Under the pieces are notes generated by a model. That model was not told where the DNA came from. It saw only the letters and a program-made list of their open reading frames with translations, and searched no databases. The position numbers were made by a program, and so were the translations under genes. From Thioalkalicoccus limnaeus (GTDB taxonomy: Bacteria > Pseudomonadota > Gammaproteobacteria > Chromatiales > Chromatiaceae), in the NCBI RefSeq assembly GCF_041197575.1, contig NZ_JBDKXB010000016.1:1-64000 (forward strand): 64,000 nucleotides of DNA. The letters are read 5' to 3'. Within the stretch, counting starts at the first letter, position 1, and each line of letters opens with the position of its first letter. Positions 43,928 to 53,303 of this stretch are shown here, one piece after another.

Positions 43928-44348
43928 GATTAACTGAGAATAATCTGAATCTAGGCAACCTCGGCTGCGTCCGCGGACAGATATCATAGCCCCGGTTACA
44001 TGTCGGGCCGCGTCGGATACCAGGTCCCGCCCAGGACCCTCATGCGGCCACCATCCGTTATCTGTATCATAATCGGATATCCGCTCGCCAGATAAACCGG
44101 ACCGCGACGACGTTCTCCCCAATTCGAGAATCCCCGACACGTGATCGCACCGATCGAATCCCAGCCCCTCCCGATCCCGCCGGTCCGGGCCGCGCGTCCC
44201 CGAGCGGGAACCGCGCCCGCCGGTCGACGGAGTCCCCTCGGGCAGCCCCGATGGCCGCCGCGGCACGGCGGCATGGGCGCGAAGCCGACGGCCACGTCGG
44301 TGCAAGGTCACGTCGGCAGGGCAGGCCAGCGCAAGGATGGAGAAGCGG
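43928..44348. other. Gene-free interval before lapB
   Basis: About 420 bases without a supported gene. The left end (to about 44100) is AT-rich and promoter-like; the right part is GC-rich. In many gammaproteobacteria lapA precedes lapB, but no frame here encodes the two-helix LapA protein. It ends with the lapB ribosome site GGAGAAG. Confidence 0.4.
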
Positions 44349-45551
44349 GTGACTGAGCTCCTGTTTTTGCTGTTGCCGATTGCCGCGGCGTCCGGTTGGT
44401 TTGCGGCCCGCCGTTCCGAAAGGGCGAAAGTCGCGGCCGCGCCGCAGATCGGGCACCCGTCGTTCTTTCGTGGTTTGAATTACCTGCTCGATGAACAGCC
44501 GGATAAGGCCATCGACGTTTTCGTCAAGCTCGCAGAGGTTGACCAAGAAACGGTCGAGGTCCATTTGGCGCTAGGCAGCCTATTTCGCCGGCGCGGCGAG
44601 GTCGACCGCGCGATTCGGATCCATCAGAACCTGGTCGCACGCGACAATCTGGAGCCCGAACAGCGAGGCTTCGCCCTTTACGAGTTGGGCCAGGACTACA
44701 TGCGGGCGGGTCTGTTCGACCGCGCCGAGCGGCTGTTCGGTGAACTCCTCGAGCTCGGCCTTCAGCGCCGCCGGGCTCTGGAGGCACTGGCCGAAATCTA
44801 CCAGCAAGAAAGGGAATGGGTGCGGGGGCTCGAGGTGGCCGAGCAACTGGAGGCCCTGGGTGTCGAGAGCGTGCGGACCGCGATGGCGCATTATCGCTGC
44901 GAGCTCGCCGAACAGGCGTTCGAGGCCGGGGAGATCGAGCGTGCCGAAGCCCATCTCGAGGCGGCCCGAAGCAGCGATCGGCGGTGCGTCCGCGCCAGCA
45001 TGCTTCAGGGTGAAATCCTGATGCGCCGCGGCGACTATGCGCGAGCATTGGTCCTGTACCGCGGTATCGTGCGGCAGGATCCATCCTTCATGCCCGAGAT
45101 CCTGCCGCAATTCGTTACCAGTCTGGAACGCGGCGGGCAGACAGATCTGCGGGCCGAACTCGAGAGTCTGTACCTGGGGCGTCCGAATCCAATGTTATTG
45201 GTCGCGTTGGCCGAGCGGGTTCGCGAGCAACAGGGTGACGAAGCAGCCGTCGAGCTTCTCAGGACGCATTTGACCCAGTACGCCGATTTGGCCGGTCTCG
45301 TCCGTTTTCTCGAATGGCAGGGTGACCAGGACGCCGCCGATGCGATCGACGTGACGCTGGTCATCGTTCGGCATCTGGCCGCACGCCTACCTGCCTATCA
45401 ATGCCAGAACTGCGGGTTTACCGCCCGCCATATACATTGGCAGTGCCCAAGCTGTAAGCGTTGGGACACGGTCCGCCTTCTGCAACCGGAGCCGCTCGGC
45501 ACCGCGGCATGGTGCGCACCGGCGGTGGCTGCCGATAAGTCTCCCGCCTGA
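44349..45551 (+). CDS. lapB: Lipopolysaccharide assembly protein B (LapB/YciM)
   Basis: LapB is an inner-membrane-anchored TPR protein that couples LpxC turnover (with FtsH) and LPS assembly. It has an N-terminal helix TELLFLLLPIAAASGWFAAR, about nine TPR units (residues 35-340) and a C-terminal rubredoxin-like knuckle with CQNCGF and CPSCKRW. GTG 44349 is preferred: it gives the family's short N-terminus and has GGAGAAG six bases upstream. An ATG four codons earlier (44337) is the alternative. Product 400 residues. pyrF follows after 18 bases. Confidence 0.94.
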   Translation: MTELLFLLLPIAAASGWFAARRSERAKVAAAPQIGHPSFFRGLNYLLDEQPDKAIDVFVKLAEVDQETVEVHLALGSLFRRRGEVDRAIRIHQNLVARDNLEPEQRGFALYELGQDYMRAGLFDRAERLFGELLELGLQRRRALEALAEIYQQEREWVRGLEVAEQLEALGVESVRTAMAHYRCELAEQAFEAGEIERAEAHLEAARSSDRRCVRASMLQGEILMRRGDYARALVLYRGIVRQDPSFMPEILPQFVTSLERGGQTDLRAELESLYLGRPNPMLLVALAERVREQQGDEAAVELLRTHLTQYADLAGLVRFLEWQGDQDAADAIDVTLVIVRHLAARLPAYQCQNCGFTARHIHWQCPSCKRWDTVRLLQPEPLGTAAWCAPAVAADKSPA

Positions 45552-45569
45552 GAATCAAGGAGTTGGTCC

Positions 45570-46301
45570 GTGACAGAAGAACCGCGCATCATTGTCGCCT
45601 TGGATTGTCCTTCCGAAGCCGAGGCCCTGCGGCTGACGGCACAGCTGGACCCCGCGCGCTGTCGACTCAAGGTCGGCAAGGAGCTCTTCACACGGCTCGG
45701 TCCGGTTTTCGTCGAACGCTTGCAGCGGGACGGCTTCGCGGTCTTTCTCGATCTCAAATTTCACGACATACCAAACACGGTCGCGGCCGCTTGTGCCGCG
45801 GCCGCGGACCTCGGTGTCTGGATGATCAACGTCCATGCATCGGGTGGCCGAGCGATGATGGTCGCTGCCCGCGAGCGCCTCGTGGGCCGATCACGACCGC
45901 CGCGGCTGATCGCGGTGACGGTGTTGACGAGTCTTGATGAGACCGATCTCAGCGAGATCGGATGCCCCGGCGACCCGGCTCAGCGGGTCCTGCAACTCGC
46001 TCGTCTAACCAACGAGGCTGGGCTCGATGGTATCGTCTGTTCGCCGCGCGAGGCCGCGCTGGTGCGCGCCGCGGTGGGCCCAGGATTGTGTTTGGTGACA
46101 CCCGGTGTTCGGCCGGCGACGACGGCGGTCGGCGATCAGAAGCGCGTGATGACCCCGCGTGAGGCCCTTGTCGCGGGTGCCGATTATCTGGTCATCGGGC
46201 GACCGATCACCGCGGCCCCCGACCCGATGGCTGCGTTGGCGGCGATCGAATCCGAGATCGAGGGGCTGGATCGGCCGCCCGCCGCCCGCGAAAAGAACTA
46301 G
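45570..46301 (+). CDS. pyrF: Orotidine-5'-phosphate decarboxylase
   Basis: PyrF (243 residues) makes UMP from OMP, the last step of de novo pyrimidine synthesis. It has IIVALDCPSEAEAL at the start, the catalytic charge network VFLDLKFHDIPNTVAAA, and the phosphate-binding LVTPGVRPA and DYLVIGRPITAA. Translation begins at a GTG after AAGGAG (45557-45562). It lies directly after lapB, a common pairing. Confidence 0.97.
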   Translation: MTEEPRIIVALDCPSEAEALRLTAQLDPARCRLKVGKELFTRLGPVFVERLQRDGFAVFLDLKFHDIPNTVAAACAAAADLGVWMINVHASGGRAMMVAARERLVGRSRPPRLIAVTVLTSLDETDLSEIGCPGDPAQRVLQLARLTNEAGLDGIVCSPREAALVRAAVGPGLCLVTPGVRPATTAVGDQKRVMTPREALVAGADYLVIGRPITAAPDPMAALAAIESEIEGLDRPPAAREKN

Positions 46302-46429
46302 GGCTCGCGCGCTTGGCCCACGCGGTGGCGGCGCCAAGTGCCTTGAGTTCCTCGTCCGCCGCACGACCCTCCCCGGGGCCGCTGCTGGCCCTAGGTCCGG
46401 AACAAAGACAACTGACAAGAGGCAATAGC

Positions 46430-47302
46430 ATGGCAAAGCTGAACAAGGCCGTTTTCCCCGTCGCCGGATTGGGCACCCGTTTCCTTCCTGCCACCAAGGC
46501 GAGTCCGAAGGAGATGTTGCCGGTGGTCGACAAGCCCCTGATCCAGTACGCGGCGGAGGAGGCGGAGGCGGCAGGCGTTCAGCAACTGGTCTTCATCACG
46601 GGCCGCAACAAGAGGTCGATCGAGGATCATTTCGACAAGGCCTATGAGCTCGAGATGGAACTGAAGGCCAGCGGGAAAAAAAAGTTGCTCGACATCGTCC
46701 GCGGTGTCGTGCTACCCGATGTCAGCTGCATCTATTTGCGCCAGGCCGAGGCATTGGGTCTGGGTCATGCCGTGCTCTGTGCTCGACCGGTGGTCGGCAA
46801 AGAGCCCTTTGCGGTGATCCTCGCCGACGACCTGATCCAGAATGATGGCCCTGGGGTCGTCGCGCAGATGGCCGACGTTTACGAACGCTACGGTTGCAGC
46901 GTCCTCGGTGTTGAAGAGGTTCCGCGCCACGAGACCAACAAATACGGCATCGTCGCGACCGAACGCGGCGCCGACGGCGAGTTGCGCGTGGTCTCGATCG
47001 TCGAGAAGCCGGCTCCCGACGACGCCCCATCGAATCTCGCGGTCGTCGGCCGCTACCTGCTGACGCCGCGGATCTTCGACAAGCTGGCCGAAACCCGTCC
47101 CGGCGCCGGCGGCGAGATCCAGCTCACCGACGGCATCGCGGCCCTGCTCGCCGACGAGCCGGTCATCGCCTATCCGTTCAAGGGGAAACGCTATGATTGC
47201 GGGAGCAAGCTTGGGTATCTCGAGGCGACAGTCGAACTGGGCCTGCAGCACCCAGAGCTGGGCGGGCCGTTCGCCGATTACCTGAAGAACTTGCGCCTGT
47301 AG
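46430..47302 (+). CDS. galU: UTP-glucose-1-phosphate uridylyltransferase
   Basis: GalU (290 residues) makes UDP-glucose for LPS core, trehalose and other glucans. The nucleotide-binding start is KAVFPVAGLGTRFLPATKASPKEML. IVEKPAPDDAPS and GGEIQLTDGIA and the sugar-binding FKGKRYDCGSKLGYLEA follow. ATG 46430 gives the canonical N-terminus, and the in-frame upstream stretch is not conserved. It follows pyrF by 128 bases. With manC this gives the window both UDP- and GDP-sugar supply genes, though far apart. Confidence 0.97.
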   Translation: MAKLNKAVFPVAGLGTRFLPATKASPKEMLPVVDKPLIQYAAEEAEAAGVQQLVFITGRNKRSIEDHFDKAYELEMELKASGKKKLLDIVRGVVLPDVSCIYLRQAEALGLGHAVLCARPVVGKEPFAVILADDLIQNDGPGVVAQMADVYERYGCSVLGVEEVPRHETNKYGIVATERGADGELRVVSIVEKPAPDDAPSNLAVVGRYLLTPRIFDKLAETRPGAGGEIQLTDGIAALLADEPVIAYPFKGKRYDCGSKLGYLEATVELGLQHPELGGPFADYLKNLRL

Positions 47303-47644
47303 GGTGCGAACAGGAGCGAACCGCGCCGATGGCGATGTCCCGGATCGCCATCAGCCTTAACGAGAAGGTCACGGACCCTTCCCGAGACCGTCATATCGAA
47401 CTGGTCAAATGATGCATGGTCGGCGTGACAGCGCTTGGGCGGCCTCGCTCGCCTTCCGCCACCAACAGGGCCAAGCGACAACGCGACGGCAACGGTGTCA
47501 CCGAGGCCCGGTGTCTGTGGCCAGCGTTGGTCGGGTCGAAGCGGGATATGATCAATAACGAAGCCGATCGACGTGCGACCGGCTCGAGGAGTCGCCCGAA
47601 TCGATCGGGACCATATCAGGGCGTGCCAGCCCGGAGAGCGAAAT
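47303..47644. other. Interval without a supported gene
   Basis: About 340 bases between galU and phoU. A 27-codon open frame (about 47329-47412, MAMSRIAISLNEKVT...) is too short to support. A GTCAT...TCA motif near 47390 only loosely resembles a PHO box. Confidence 0.35.
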
Positions 47645-48328
47645 ATGACAAGAGAACACACCGTTCGGTCGTTCGATGATGTGCTGCGGACCGTCACCGA
47701 CGACCTGCTGCGGATGGGCCGGTTGGCGCATGATCAACTCGTTGCGGCGACGGCGCTGTTCGGTCAGCCCGTAGCCGACACGGCCCCGGCCATCTTGGCC
47801 GCCGACCAGCAGGTCGATGACCTGGATCAGCGGATCGAATTGGAAGTCTCGGCGATCATGGCGATGCGCCAACCGATGGCGACCGACCTGCGTGCGCTGA
47901 TGAGTTGCGATCGCATTGCGACCGATCTGGAGCGTGTTGCCGATCATGCGAAGAACATCGCCAAACGGGCGTCGATCATCGCCGAACAGGGTCAACCAAT
48001 CGATTTCACCGGGCTTCGTGACCTGGCCGATTCCGTCCGCGTGCAATTGGAAGGCATCCTGAACGCGATCGAGCAAGGCGATGCCGCCTCCGCCAAGACG
48101 ATCTGGGGCCAGGATGAGCAGATCGATGCCCGGTACGAAGAGGTCTTCAACACCCATCTGCAGACCATGTGCCAGACCCCGAACTCCGCGACCAGCTGCA
48201 CCCAGGTCCTGTTCATCGCAAAGTCGCTGGAGCGCATCGGCGACCATGTGACGAACATCGCCGAGGATCTGGTCTACTGGATCACGGGTAGACGGCTCAG
48301 CAAACGCGAAACGGGCGACCTGACCTGA
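47645..48328 (+). CDS. phoU: PhoU-family phosphate regulator
   Basis: A 227-residue, all-helical protein with the two PhoU repeats. Metal-binding E/DxxxD motifs are visible in DRIATDLERVADHAKNIAKR and again in SLERIGDHVTNIAEDLVYW. PhoU restrains the PhoR/PhoB response via the Pst transporter. No pst or phoBR genes are near, so it stands alone. Start ATG 47645. Confidence 0.94.
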   Translation: MTREHTVRSFDDVLRTVTDDLLRMGRLAHDQLVAATALFGQPVADTAPAILAADQQVDDLDQRIELEVSAIMAMRQPMATDLRALMSCDRIATDLERVADHAKNIAKRASIIAEQGQPIDFTGLRDLADSVRVQLEGILNAIEQGDAASAKTIWGQDEQIDARYEEVFNTHLQTMCQTPNSATSCTQVLFIAKSLERIGDHVTNIAEDLVYWITGRRLSKRETGDLT

Positions 48329-48363
48329 GGCCAGGAATCGATTAGAGCGGACGTGGAAAACAG

Positions 48364-48431
48364 CCACGGATGCGCACGGATGAACGCGGATAGAGCAGTA
48401 GCTCGAGCGGAGAATCCGGATTCATCCGTGG
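48364..48431. repeat. Inverted/dispersed-type repeat
   Basis: CCACGGATG (48364-48372), a near copy GCACGGATGAA (48374-48384), then CATCCGTGG (48423-48431) form a long-armed inverted repeat in the gap between phoU and the SMR gene. Its wording resembles dispersed elements found between genes in many proteobacteria. One copy is visible in the window. Confidence 0.5.
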
Positions 48432-48491
48432 TCGCGAAAAGGCGATCCGCGTGTACCCTTGGCTTGATTCTCGGCCGCGCTGACCGCGGCC

Positions 48492-48824
48492 CTAATGCGG
48501 GGCGCTCGATGAGAAGGCGTTCAGCACGACCACGCCGGCGATGATCAGGCCGATGCCGGCAATGGCCGGCCGGTCGAGCGCCTGACCGAGGAAGGCCCAA
48601 CCGATCAACGCGATCAGCGCGACCCCGACGCCCGCCCAGACCGCATAGGCGATACCGACCGGGATCGTCCGGATCGCGAGCGACAACAGATAGAAGGCCG
48701 ATGCATAACTGACCAGGACGATGACCGAGGGCCACAACCTCGTGAAGCCCTCGGAACTCTTCAGAAACGCTGTCCCGATCACCTCCGATAGGATGGCCAG
48801 GCCAAGCAGCAACCAATGGGACAT
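48492..48824 (-). CDS. Small multidrug resistance (EmrE-like) transporter
   Basis: A 110-residue four-helix proton antiporter of the SMR family. Helix 1 carries the essential Glu in LAILSEVIGTAFLKSSEGF. Helix 3 has GIAYAVWAGVGVALIALIGW, typical of the Emr (drug-export) rather than the Gdx/SugE subgroup. It functions as a dimer exporting cationic compounds. Start ATG 48824; an upstream extension of 19 residues is not supported. Confidence 0.9.
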   Translation of the reverse strand: MSHWLLLGLAILSEVIGTAFLKSSEGFTRLWPSVIVLVSYASAFYLLSLAIRTIPVGIAYAVWAGVGVALIALIGWAFLGQALDRPAIAGIGLIIAGVVVLNAFSSSAPH

Positions 48825-48918
48825 GAGGTCTGGGTACTCCCCCTGTGTGACCGCTCGTGCAACGCCAGAGGCCGGCGTCAAGGCAAGTCCGAAAGCATGA
48901 AAGCTGACAGTACTCGGC

Positions 48919-51900
48919 TTAGAGTAACACCTGTTCGATCCCGCCAGCCTTGACCTGCTCGACGAAGCGATCCTGCCAGCCGTCGCCGAGCCGGTGGCGT
49001 GCGAGTTCGACGACGATGTATTCCGTCGCTAACCCTGTGTCCTCTCGGTATTTCGCCAGGCCCTGTTGACAGGCCGGGCACGCGGTCAACAGTTTGACCG
49101 CGTCGTCTGTGACGCGATCCTGACCGGTCAGTTCCCGGATGCCGCGGGTGAGTTCCTCCTGTTTGCGGAAACGCACTTGGTTTGCGATATCGGGCCGGGC
49201 GCTGCCGAGCGTGCCGGCCTCGCCGCAACAGCGATCGGACAGCGTGACCGTTCGGCCCATCAGCGCCGAGGCGACGCGCAGCGGCGCATGGGTCTTCATC
49301 GGCGTATGGCATGGATCGTGATACAGGTAGCGGGTCGCTGAGACCTCGGGCACCCGAACCCCACGCTCCATCAGATATTCGTGGATGTCCAGGAGCCGGC
49401 AGCCGGGGAAGATCCGCGCGAAGTCGTATTCGAGGAGCTGGTCCATGCAGGTCCCACAGGACACGATGACGGTGCGGATATCGAGGTAGTTCAGCGTATT
49501 GGCGACCCGATGGAAGAGCACCCGGTTCTCCATCGTGATCTGGCGCCCGCGCTCGGCCCGACCGGCGGCCCGCTGCGGAAAGCCGCAGCACAGATAGCCG
49601 GGCGGCAGCACCGTTTGCACGCCCTCCGCGTACAAGAGCGCCAGGGTCGCAAGACCGATATCCGAGAACAGCCGCTCCGAGCCGCAGCCCGGGAAGTAGA
49701 ACAGGGCCTCGGCCTCGTCCGCGGTCCGGGCTGGGTCGCGCAGAATCGGGATCTGGGTGCGGTCCTCGAGGGCCAGCGCTTGGCGAAAGGTCCGTTTGGG
49801 CAGGCCGACCGACACCGGGCGGGCGACCAACTCGACGACCTGGGAGGCCAGACGCGGCGCGTGACTCGTCGCGCCGGGGCGGGCCTTGCACCGCTCCGTG
49901 AGGCCGAGACGACGGGCGAAGCGGTGCGTCAGATTCATGCCGGCGAAACCCCATTCGGCTAACCCACGGCGCAGCCAGCGCACCATGCGCGGGTCACTCG
50001 CATCGAGAAAGCGCAGGGCCGCCCAGGCCCCCGGGCTGAATCGCCGGTGGCCGCGCGCGACGAGGATCCGGCGCAGCCGCATCGTGACCTCGCCAAAATC
50101 GATGTCGACCGGACAAGGTGTCTCGCACTTGTGGCAGATGGTGCAGTGATCGGCCAGGTCGTTCATCTCGGCGAAATGGCGCCGCGACAGACCGCGGCGG
50201 GTCTGCTCCTCGTACAGGAAGGCCTCGATGATGAGCCCGGCCCCGAGGATCTTGTTGCGCGGGGAATAGAGCAGATTGGCGCGTGGCACATGGGTCATGC
50301 AAACGGGTTTGCACTTGCCGCAGCGCAGACAATGCCGGATATCGTCGTTGAGCGCACCGAGCTCCGTCTCCTCGAGGATGATCGCCTCCTGCTGCACGAG
50401 CCGCAGCGACGGCGTATAGGCCGCGTCGAGCCCCGAGCCCGGCATCAGTTTGCCGCGGTTGAAGTGATGCTGCGGATCGACACGGTCCTTGTAGGCGACG
50501 AAGGCCTCGATCTTGTCGGGTTCGAGGAAACCGATCTTGGTCAGGCCGATCCCGTGCTCGCCGGAGATGACGCCGTCGAGGGACTGGGCAAGGGCCATGA
50601 TCCGCTCGACGAGCCGGTCGGCCTCGTGCAGCATCCGATAATCGGCTGAATGGACCGGGATGTTGGTATGGACATTGCCGTCCCCGGCGTGCATGTGCAG
50701 CGCGATAAAAAGGCGCGAATCGCGCTCGCGGCGATGGATCGCCGCGAGCTTGTCACGAACCCGCGCGAGATCCTGCCCCGCGAAGATCTCATCGAGCTGG
50801 GCCGCGACCTCGATACGGTACGACTGTCGCAGCGTCCGCCGCAGCATCAGATCGAGCAGCGTGTCATCGGGCCGCAGATCGGCCGATGCGCTGTCGTCGA
50901 GCAGCGTGGGATGGTCGATCGCCGCGGCGTCGAGTTGATCGAGGACGGTTCGCCAACGGCGCAAGGCGCGGTTCACGATCTCGCGGGCCGCGTCGCGCTT
51001 CGCCGCCAGGATCGCTGCCGCCTCGGCCGATGCCTCGTAATCGGCCGGATCCCGCGCCTCCGCCAGCGGTCCGCCGAGGTACTCGAGCACGGCCTCCATG
51101 ATCCGCAGCTTGTTCGCGATCGATTGCTCGATGTTGAGCCGTTCGATGCCGCGGCTGTAGTCGGCGAGCCGTTCGAGCGGGATCACGACGTCCTCGTTGA
51201 TCTTGAAGGCGTTCGTGTGCCGCGAGATGGCCGCGGTCCGCGCGCGGTCGAGCCAGAAACGGCGCCGCGCCTCGGCGCTGACCGCGACGAAGCCCTCGCC
51301 ATCGCGTGCCTGCGCGAGCGCAATCACCTGAGCCGACGCGGCCTCGACCGCGGCCGGGTCGTCGCTGACCAGGTCCGCGAGCAGGACCATCTTCGGTAGC
51401 TCGCGGCGCGACGCCTTCGTCGAATAGTCGACGGCCCGCACATAACGTTCGTCGAGGTGTTCGAGGCCGGCGATGTCGACCCCAGGAAAGGCCGCGATAT
51501 GATCTCGGATCTCGACAATCGCCGGCACGGCTTGGGCGAGATCGGTGCCGAAGAACTCGAGGCACAGGGTGCGTACCTGCCCGGGCATGCGGTGCAGCAG
51601 GAAGCGCGCCGACGTGATCAGGCCGTCGCAGCCTTCCTTCTGGACGCCGGGCAGCCCGTCCAGGACCTTGTCGGTGACGTCCTTGCCGAGCCCGCGGCGC
51701 CGAAAGGTGCGGCCGGGGATTTCGAGGATCTCGGGGGCGCCGCGCGGCGTGCGGCCGTCGGGCGCAAAGCGCGTCAGCCGAAACCGGACCAGCTCTTGCT
51801 CGTGGATCTTGCCGAGATTGTGGTCGAGCCGCTCGACCTCGAGCCAGTCGGCGGCTGGCGTGACCAGCCGCCAGGACACCAGGTTGTCGAGCGTCGTACC

Positions 51901-52776
51901 CCACAGAACGGCCTTCTTGCCGCCGGCGTTCATCGCGATGTTGCCGCCGATCGTCGAGGCATCCTGCGAGGTCGGGTCGACGGCGAACGCGAGCCCATGG
52001 CGTTCGGCAAGTTCCGCGACCCGCCGCGTCACGAGCCCTGCGCCGCAGTGCACGGTCGGGGCCGGGTCGACGACGCCGGGCAACCAGGTCCACTCGATCG
52101 GCGACAGGCTCTCGAGCTTTTCGGTATTGATGACCGCGCAGCGCGGGTCGAGTGGGACCGCCGACCCCGTATAGCCGGTGCCGCCGCCGCGCGGAATCAG
52201 CGTCAGACCGCAGTCGATGCACCCGGCGACGATCGGCGCGACCTCGTCCTCGGTATCGGGCGTGATCACGACGAATGGGAGTTCGACGCGCCAGTCGGTC
52301 GCGTCGGTCGCGTGCGCGACCCGGGCAAGCCCATCGAAGTCGAGGTTGTCCGGCCGTGTCACCCCGGCGAGTCGACGCCGCAGCCGGTCGCGCACCTGCC
52401 GCTCGGCCGCGAACCCATCACCGAACCGGGTCACCGCGGCTCGCGCGGCTGCGAGCAGTTCCGCAGCCTGCGCGTTGTTGTTCAGACGCTGCTCGAACTG
52501 ATCGAGCCGATGCACGAGGGCCTGGATCAGCAGGCGCCGCCGCTCGAGGTTGTCGATCAGGTCGTCTTGCAGATAGGGATTGCGAGTCACGACCCACATA
52601 TCCCCGAGCACCTCGAAGAGCATCCGCGCCGAGCGTCCGGTTCGCCGCGTCCCGCGCAACGACTCGATCCGCTCCCACATCGCGGCGCCGAGAAACCGGA
52701 TCACGATCTCGCGATCGGAGAAGGACGTGTAGTTGTAGGGGATTTCGCGGATGCGGAGGGATGGGGAACTGTTCAT
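48919..52776 (-). CDS. DUF3683 FAD/FMN-binding iron-sulfur dehydrogenase (D-lactate dehydrogenase-like)
   Basis: A 1285-residue multi-domain oxidoreductase. The N-terminal DUF3683 module is REIPYNYTSFSDREIVIRFLG. The FAD-binding type-4 domain (VVITPDTEDEVAPIV; PRGGGTGYTG; SQDASTIGGNIAMNAGG) and the FAD-oxidase C-terminal domain with MHAGDGNVHTNIP follow. Two 4Fe-4S motifs come next (CLRCGKCKPVC and CTICHKCETPC), and finally CCG domains (CCGFPQRAAG; HDPCHTP; CCGEAGTLG). It resembles GlcD/GlpC-like fusions oxidising 2-hydroxyacids such as D-lactate into the quinone pool. Substrate unproven. ATG 52776 is preferred over 52815. Confidence 0.9.
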   Translation of the reverse strand: MNSSPSLRIREIPYNYTSFSDREIVIRFLGAAMWERIESLRGTRRTGRSARMLFEVLGDMWVVTRNPYLQDDLIDNLERRRLLIQALVHRLDQFEQRLNNNAQAAELLAAARAAVTRFGDGFAAERQVRDRLRRRLAGVTRPDNLDFDGLARVAHATDATDWRVELPFVVITPDTEDEVAPIVAGCIDCGLTLIPRGGGTGYTGSAVPLDPRCAVINTEKLESLSPIEWTWLPGVVDPAPTVHCGAGLVTRRVAELAERHGLAFAVDPTSQDASTIGGNIAMNAGGKKAVLWGTTLDNLVSWRLVTPAADWLEVERLDHNLGKIHEQELVRFRLTRFAPDGRTPRGAPEILEIPGRTFRRRGLGKDVTDKVLDGLPGVQKEGCDGLITSARFLLHRMPGQVRTLCLEFFGTDLAQAVPAIVEIRDHIAAFPGVDIAGLEHLDERYVRAVDYSTKASRRELPKMVLLADLVSDDPAAVEAASAQVIALAQARDGEGFVAVSAEARRRFWLDRARTAAISRHTNAFKINEDVVIPLERLADYSRGIERLNIEQSIANKLRIMEAVLEYLGGPLAEARDPADYEASAEAAAILAAKRDAAREIVNRALRRWRTVLDQLDAAAIDHPTLLDDSASADLRPDDTLLDLMLRRTLRQSYRIEVAAQLDEIFAGQDLARVRDKLAAIHRRERDSRLFIALHMHAGDGNVHTNIPVHSADYRMLHEADRLVERIMALAQSLDGVISGEHGIGLTKIGFLEPDKIEAFVAYKDRVDPQHHFNRGKLMPGSGLDAAYTPSLRLVQQEAIILEETELGALNDDIRHCLRCGKCKPVCMTHVPRANLLYSPRNKILGAGLIIEAFLYEEQTRRGLSRRHFAEMNDLADHCTICHKCETPCPVDIDFGEVTMRLRRILVARGHRRFSPGAWAALRFLDASDPRMVRWLRRGLAEWGFAGMNLTHRFARRLGLTERCKARPGATSHAPRLASQVVELVARPVSVGLPKRTFRQALALEDRTQIPILRDPARTADEAEALFYFPGCGSERLFSDIGLATLALLYAEGVQTVLPPGYLCCGFPQRAAGRAERGRQITMENRVLFHRVANTLNYLDIRTVIVSCGTCMDQLLEYDFARIFPGCRLLDIHEYLMERGVRVPEVSATRYLYHDPCHTPMKTHAPLRVASALMGRTVTLSDRCCGEAGTLGSARPDIANQVRFRKQEELTRGIRELTGQDRVTDDAVKLLTACPACQQGLAKYREDTGLATEYIVVELARHRLGDGWQDRFVEQVKAGGIEQVLL

Positions 52777-52961
52777 CAAGGCGGGGGGAGACAGGGGCTG
52801 TTTTGCGATGCACAAATTCTATCGCAGCGCGGCAGGCCCCAACAGGATTAAGCCCTGTCAAACCCCTTCAGGGTCGATTGCACCTCGCCGTTAGAGGCCA
52901 TGTCAGACGAACAGCACGGCGGGTTTCGCTGGTACCGGAGGCGCCGGGACAAGCCGCGCGG

Positions 52962-53199
52962 TCAGCCTCGATCGCGTCGATCCCGGCGCGGCTGGTCCAG
53001 TGCGCGCTGGGTCTCCCTTCTTCGCGCGCAGTTTTCCCAGCATTCCTGGCAGCACTCGAGCGCTCTGCAATCAAACTCACAGGCGGCTAAGTCAGCGCTG
53101 ACCTCGTCGGCGATGATCCTTCTCCACCAACACTTCAGGTAACTCGTCAAGCCATTCGATACCCAGTCTTTCGCGAAGGATCCACGAGTCATCGTCCAT
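52962..53199 (-). pseudogene. Frameshifted small cysteine-rich protein
   Basis: A frame from ATG 53199, with AAGG just upstream, reads MDDDSWILRERLGIEWLDEL PEVLVEK and then runs out of sense near 53115, stopping at 53092. A neighbouring frame takes over with IIADEVSADLAACEFDCRAL ECCQECWENCARRRE and stops at 52962. Joined by a one-base shift near 53115-53125 they give a coherent protein of about 75 residues with six cysteines in close spacing. Either the gene is broken or a base was misread. No family recognised. The rest of 52777-53303 holds nothing else convincing. Confidence 0.35.
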
Positions 53200-53303
53200 T
53201 CCCCCTTCGTCTCTAAAGTTATTGTTGTTGCATGGCGCAGCTCGATCCCTGATGTGGTCTTTCTGGGCCAGTCGCGAATTCCAGTCTTTCGTCGCGAACA
53301 AGA

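Noticed and set aside
43928..44348. lapA upstream of lapB
   Set aside because: No two-helix frame of about 90-110 residues was found on the plus strand; the interval is non-coding as far as can be seen.
47380..47420. Possible PHO box before phoU (CGTCATatcgaaCTGGTCA)
   Set aside because: The half-sites are imperfect and not spaced by 11 bases, and no other Pho genes are nearby.
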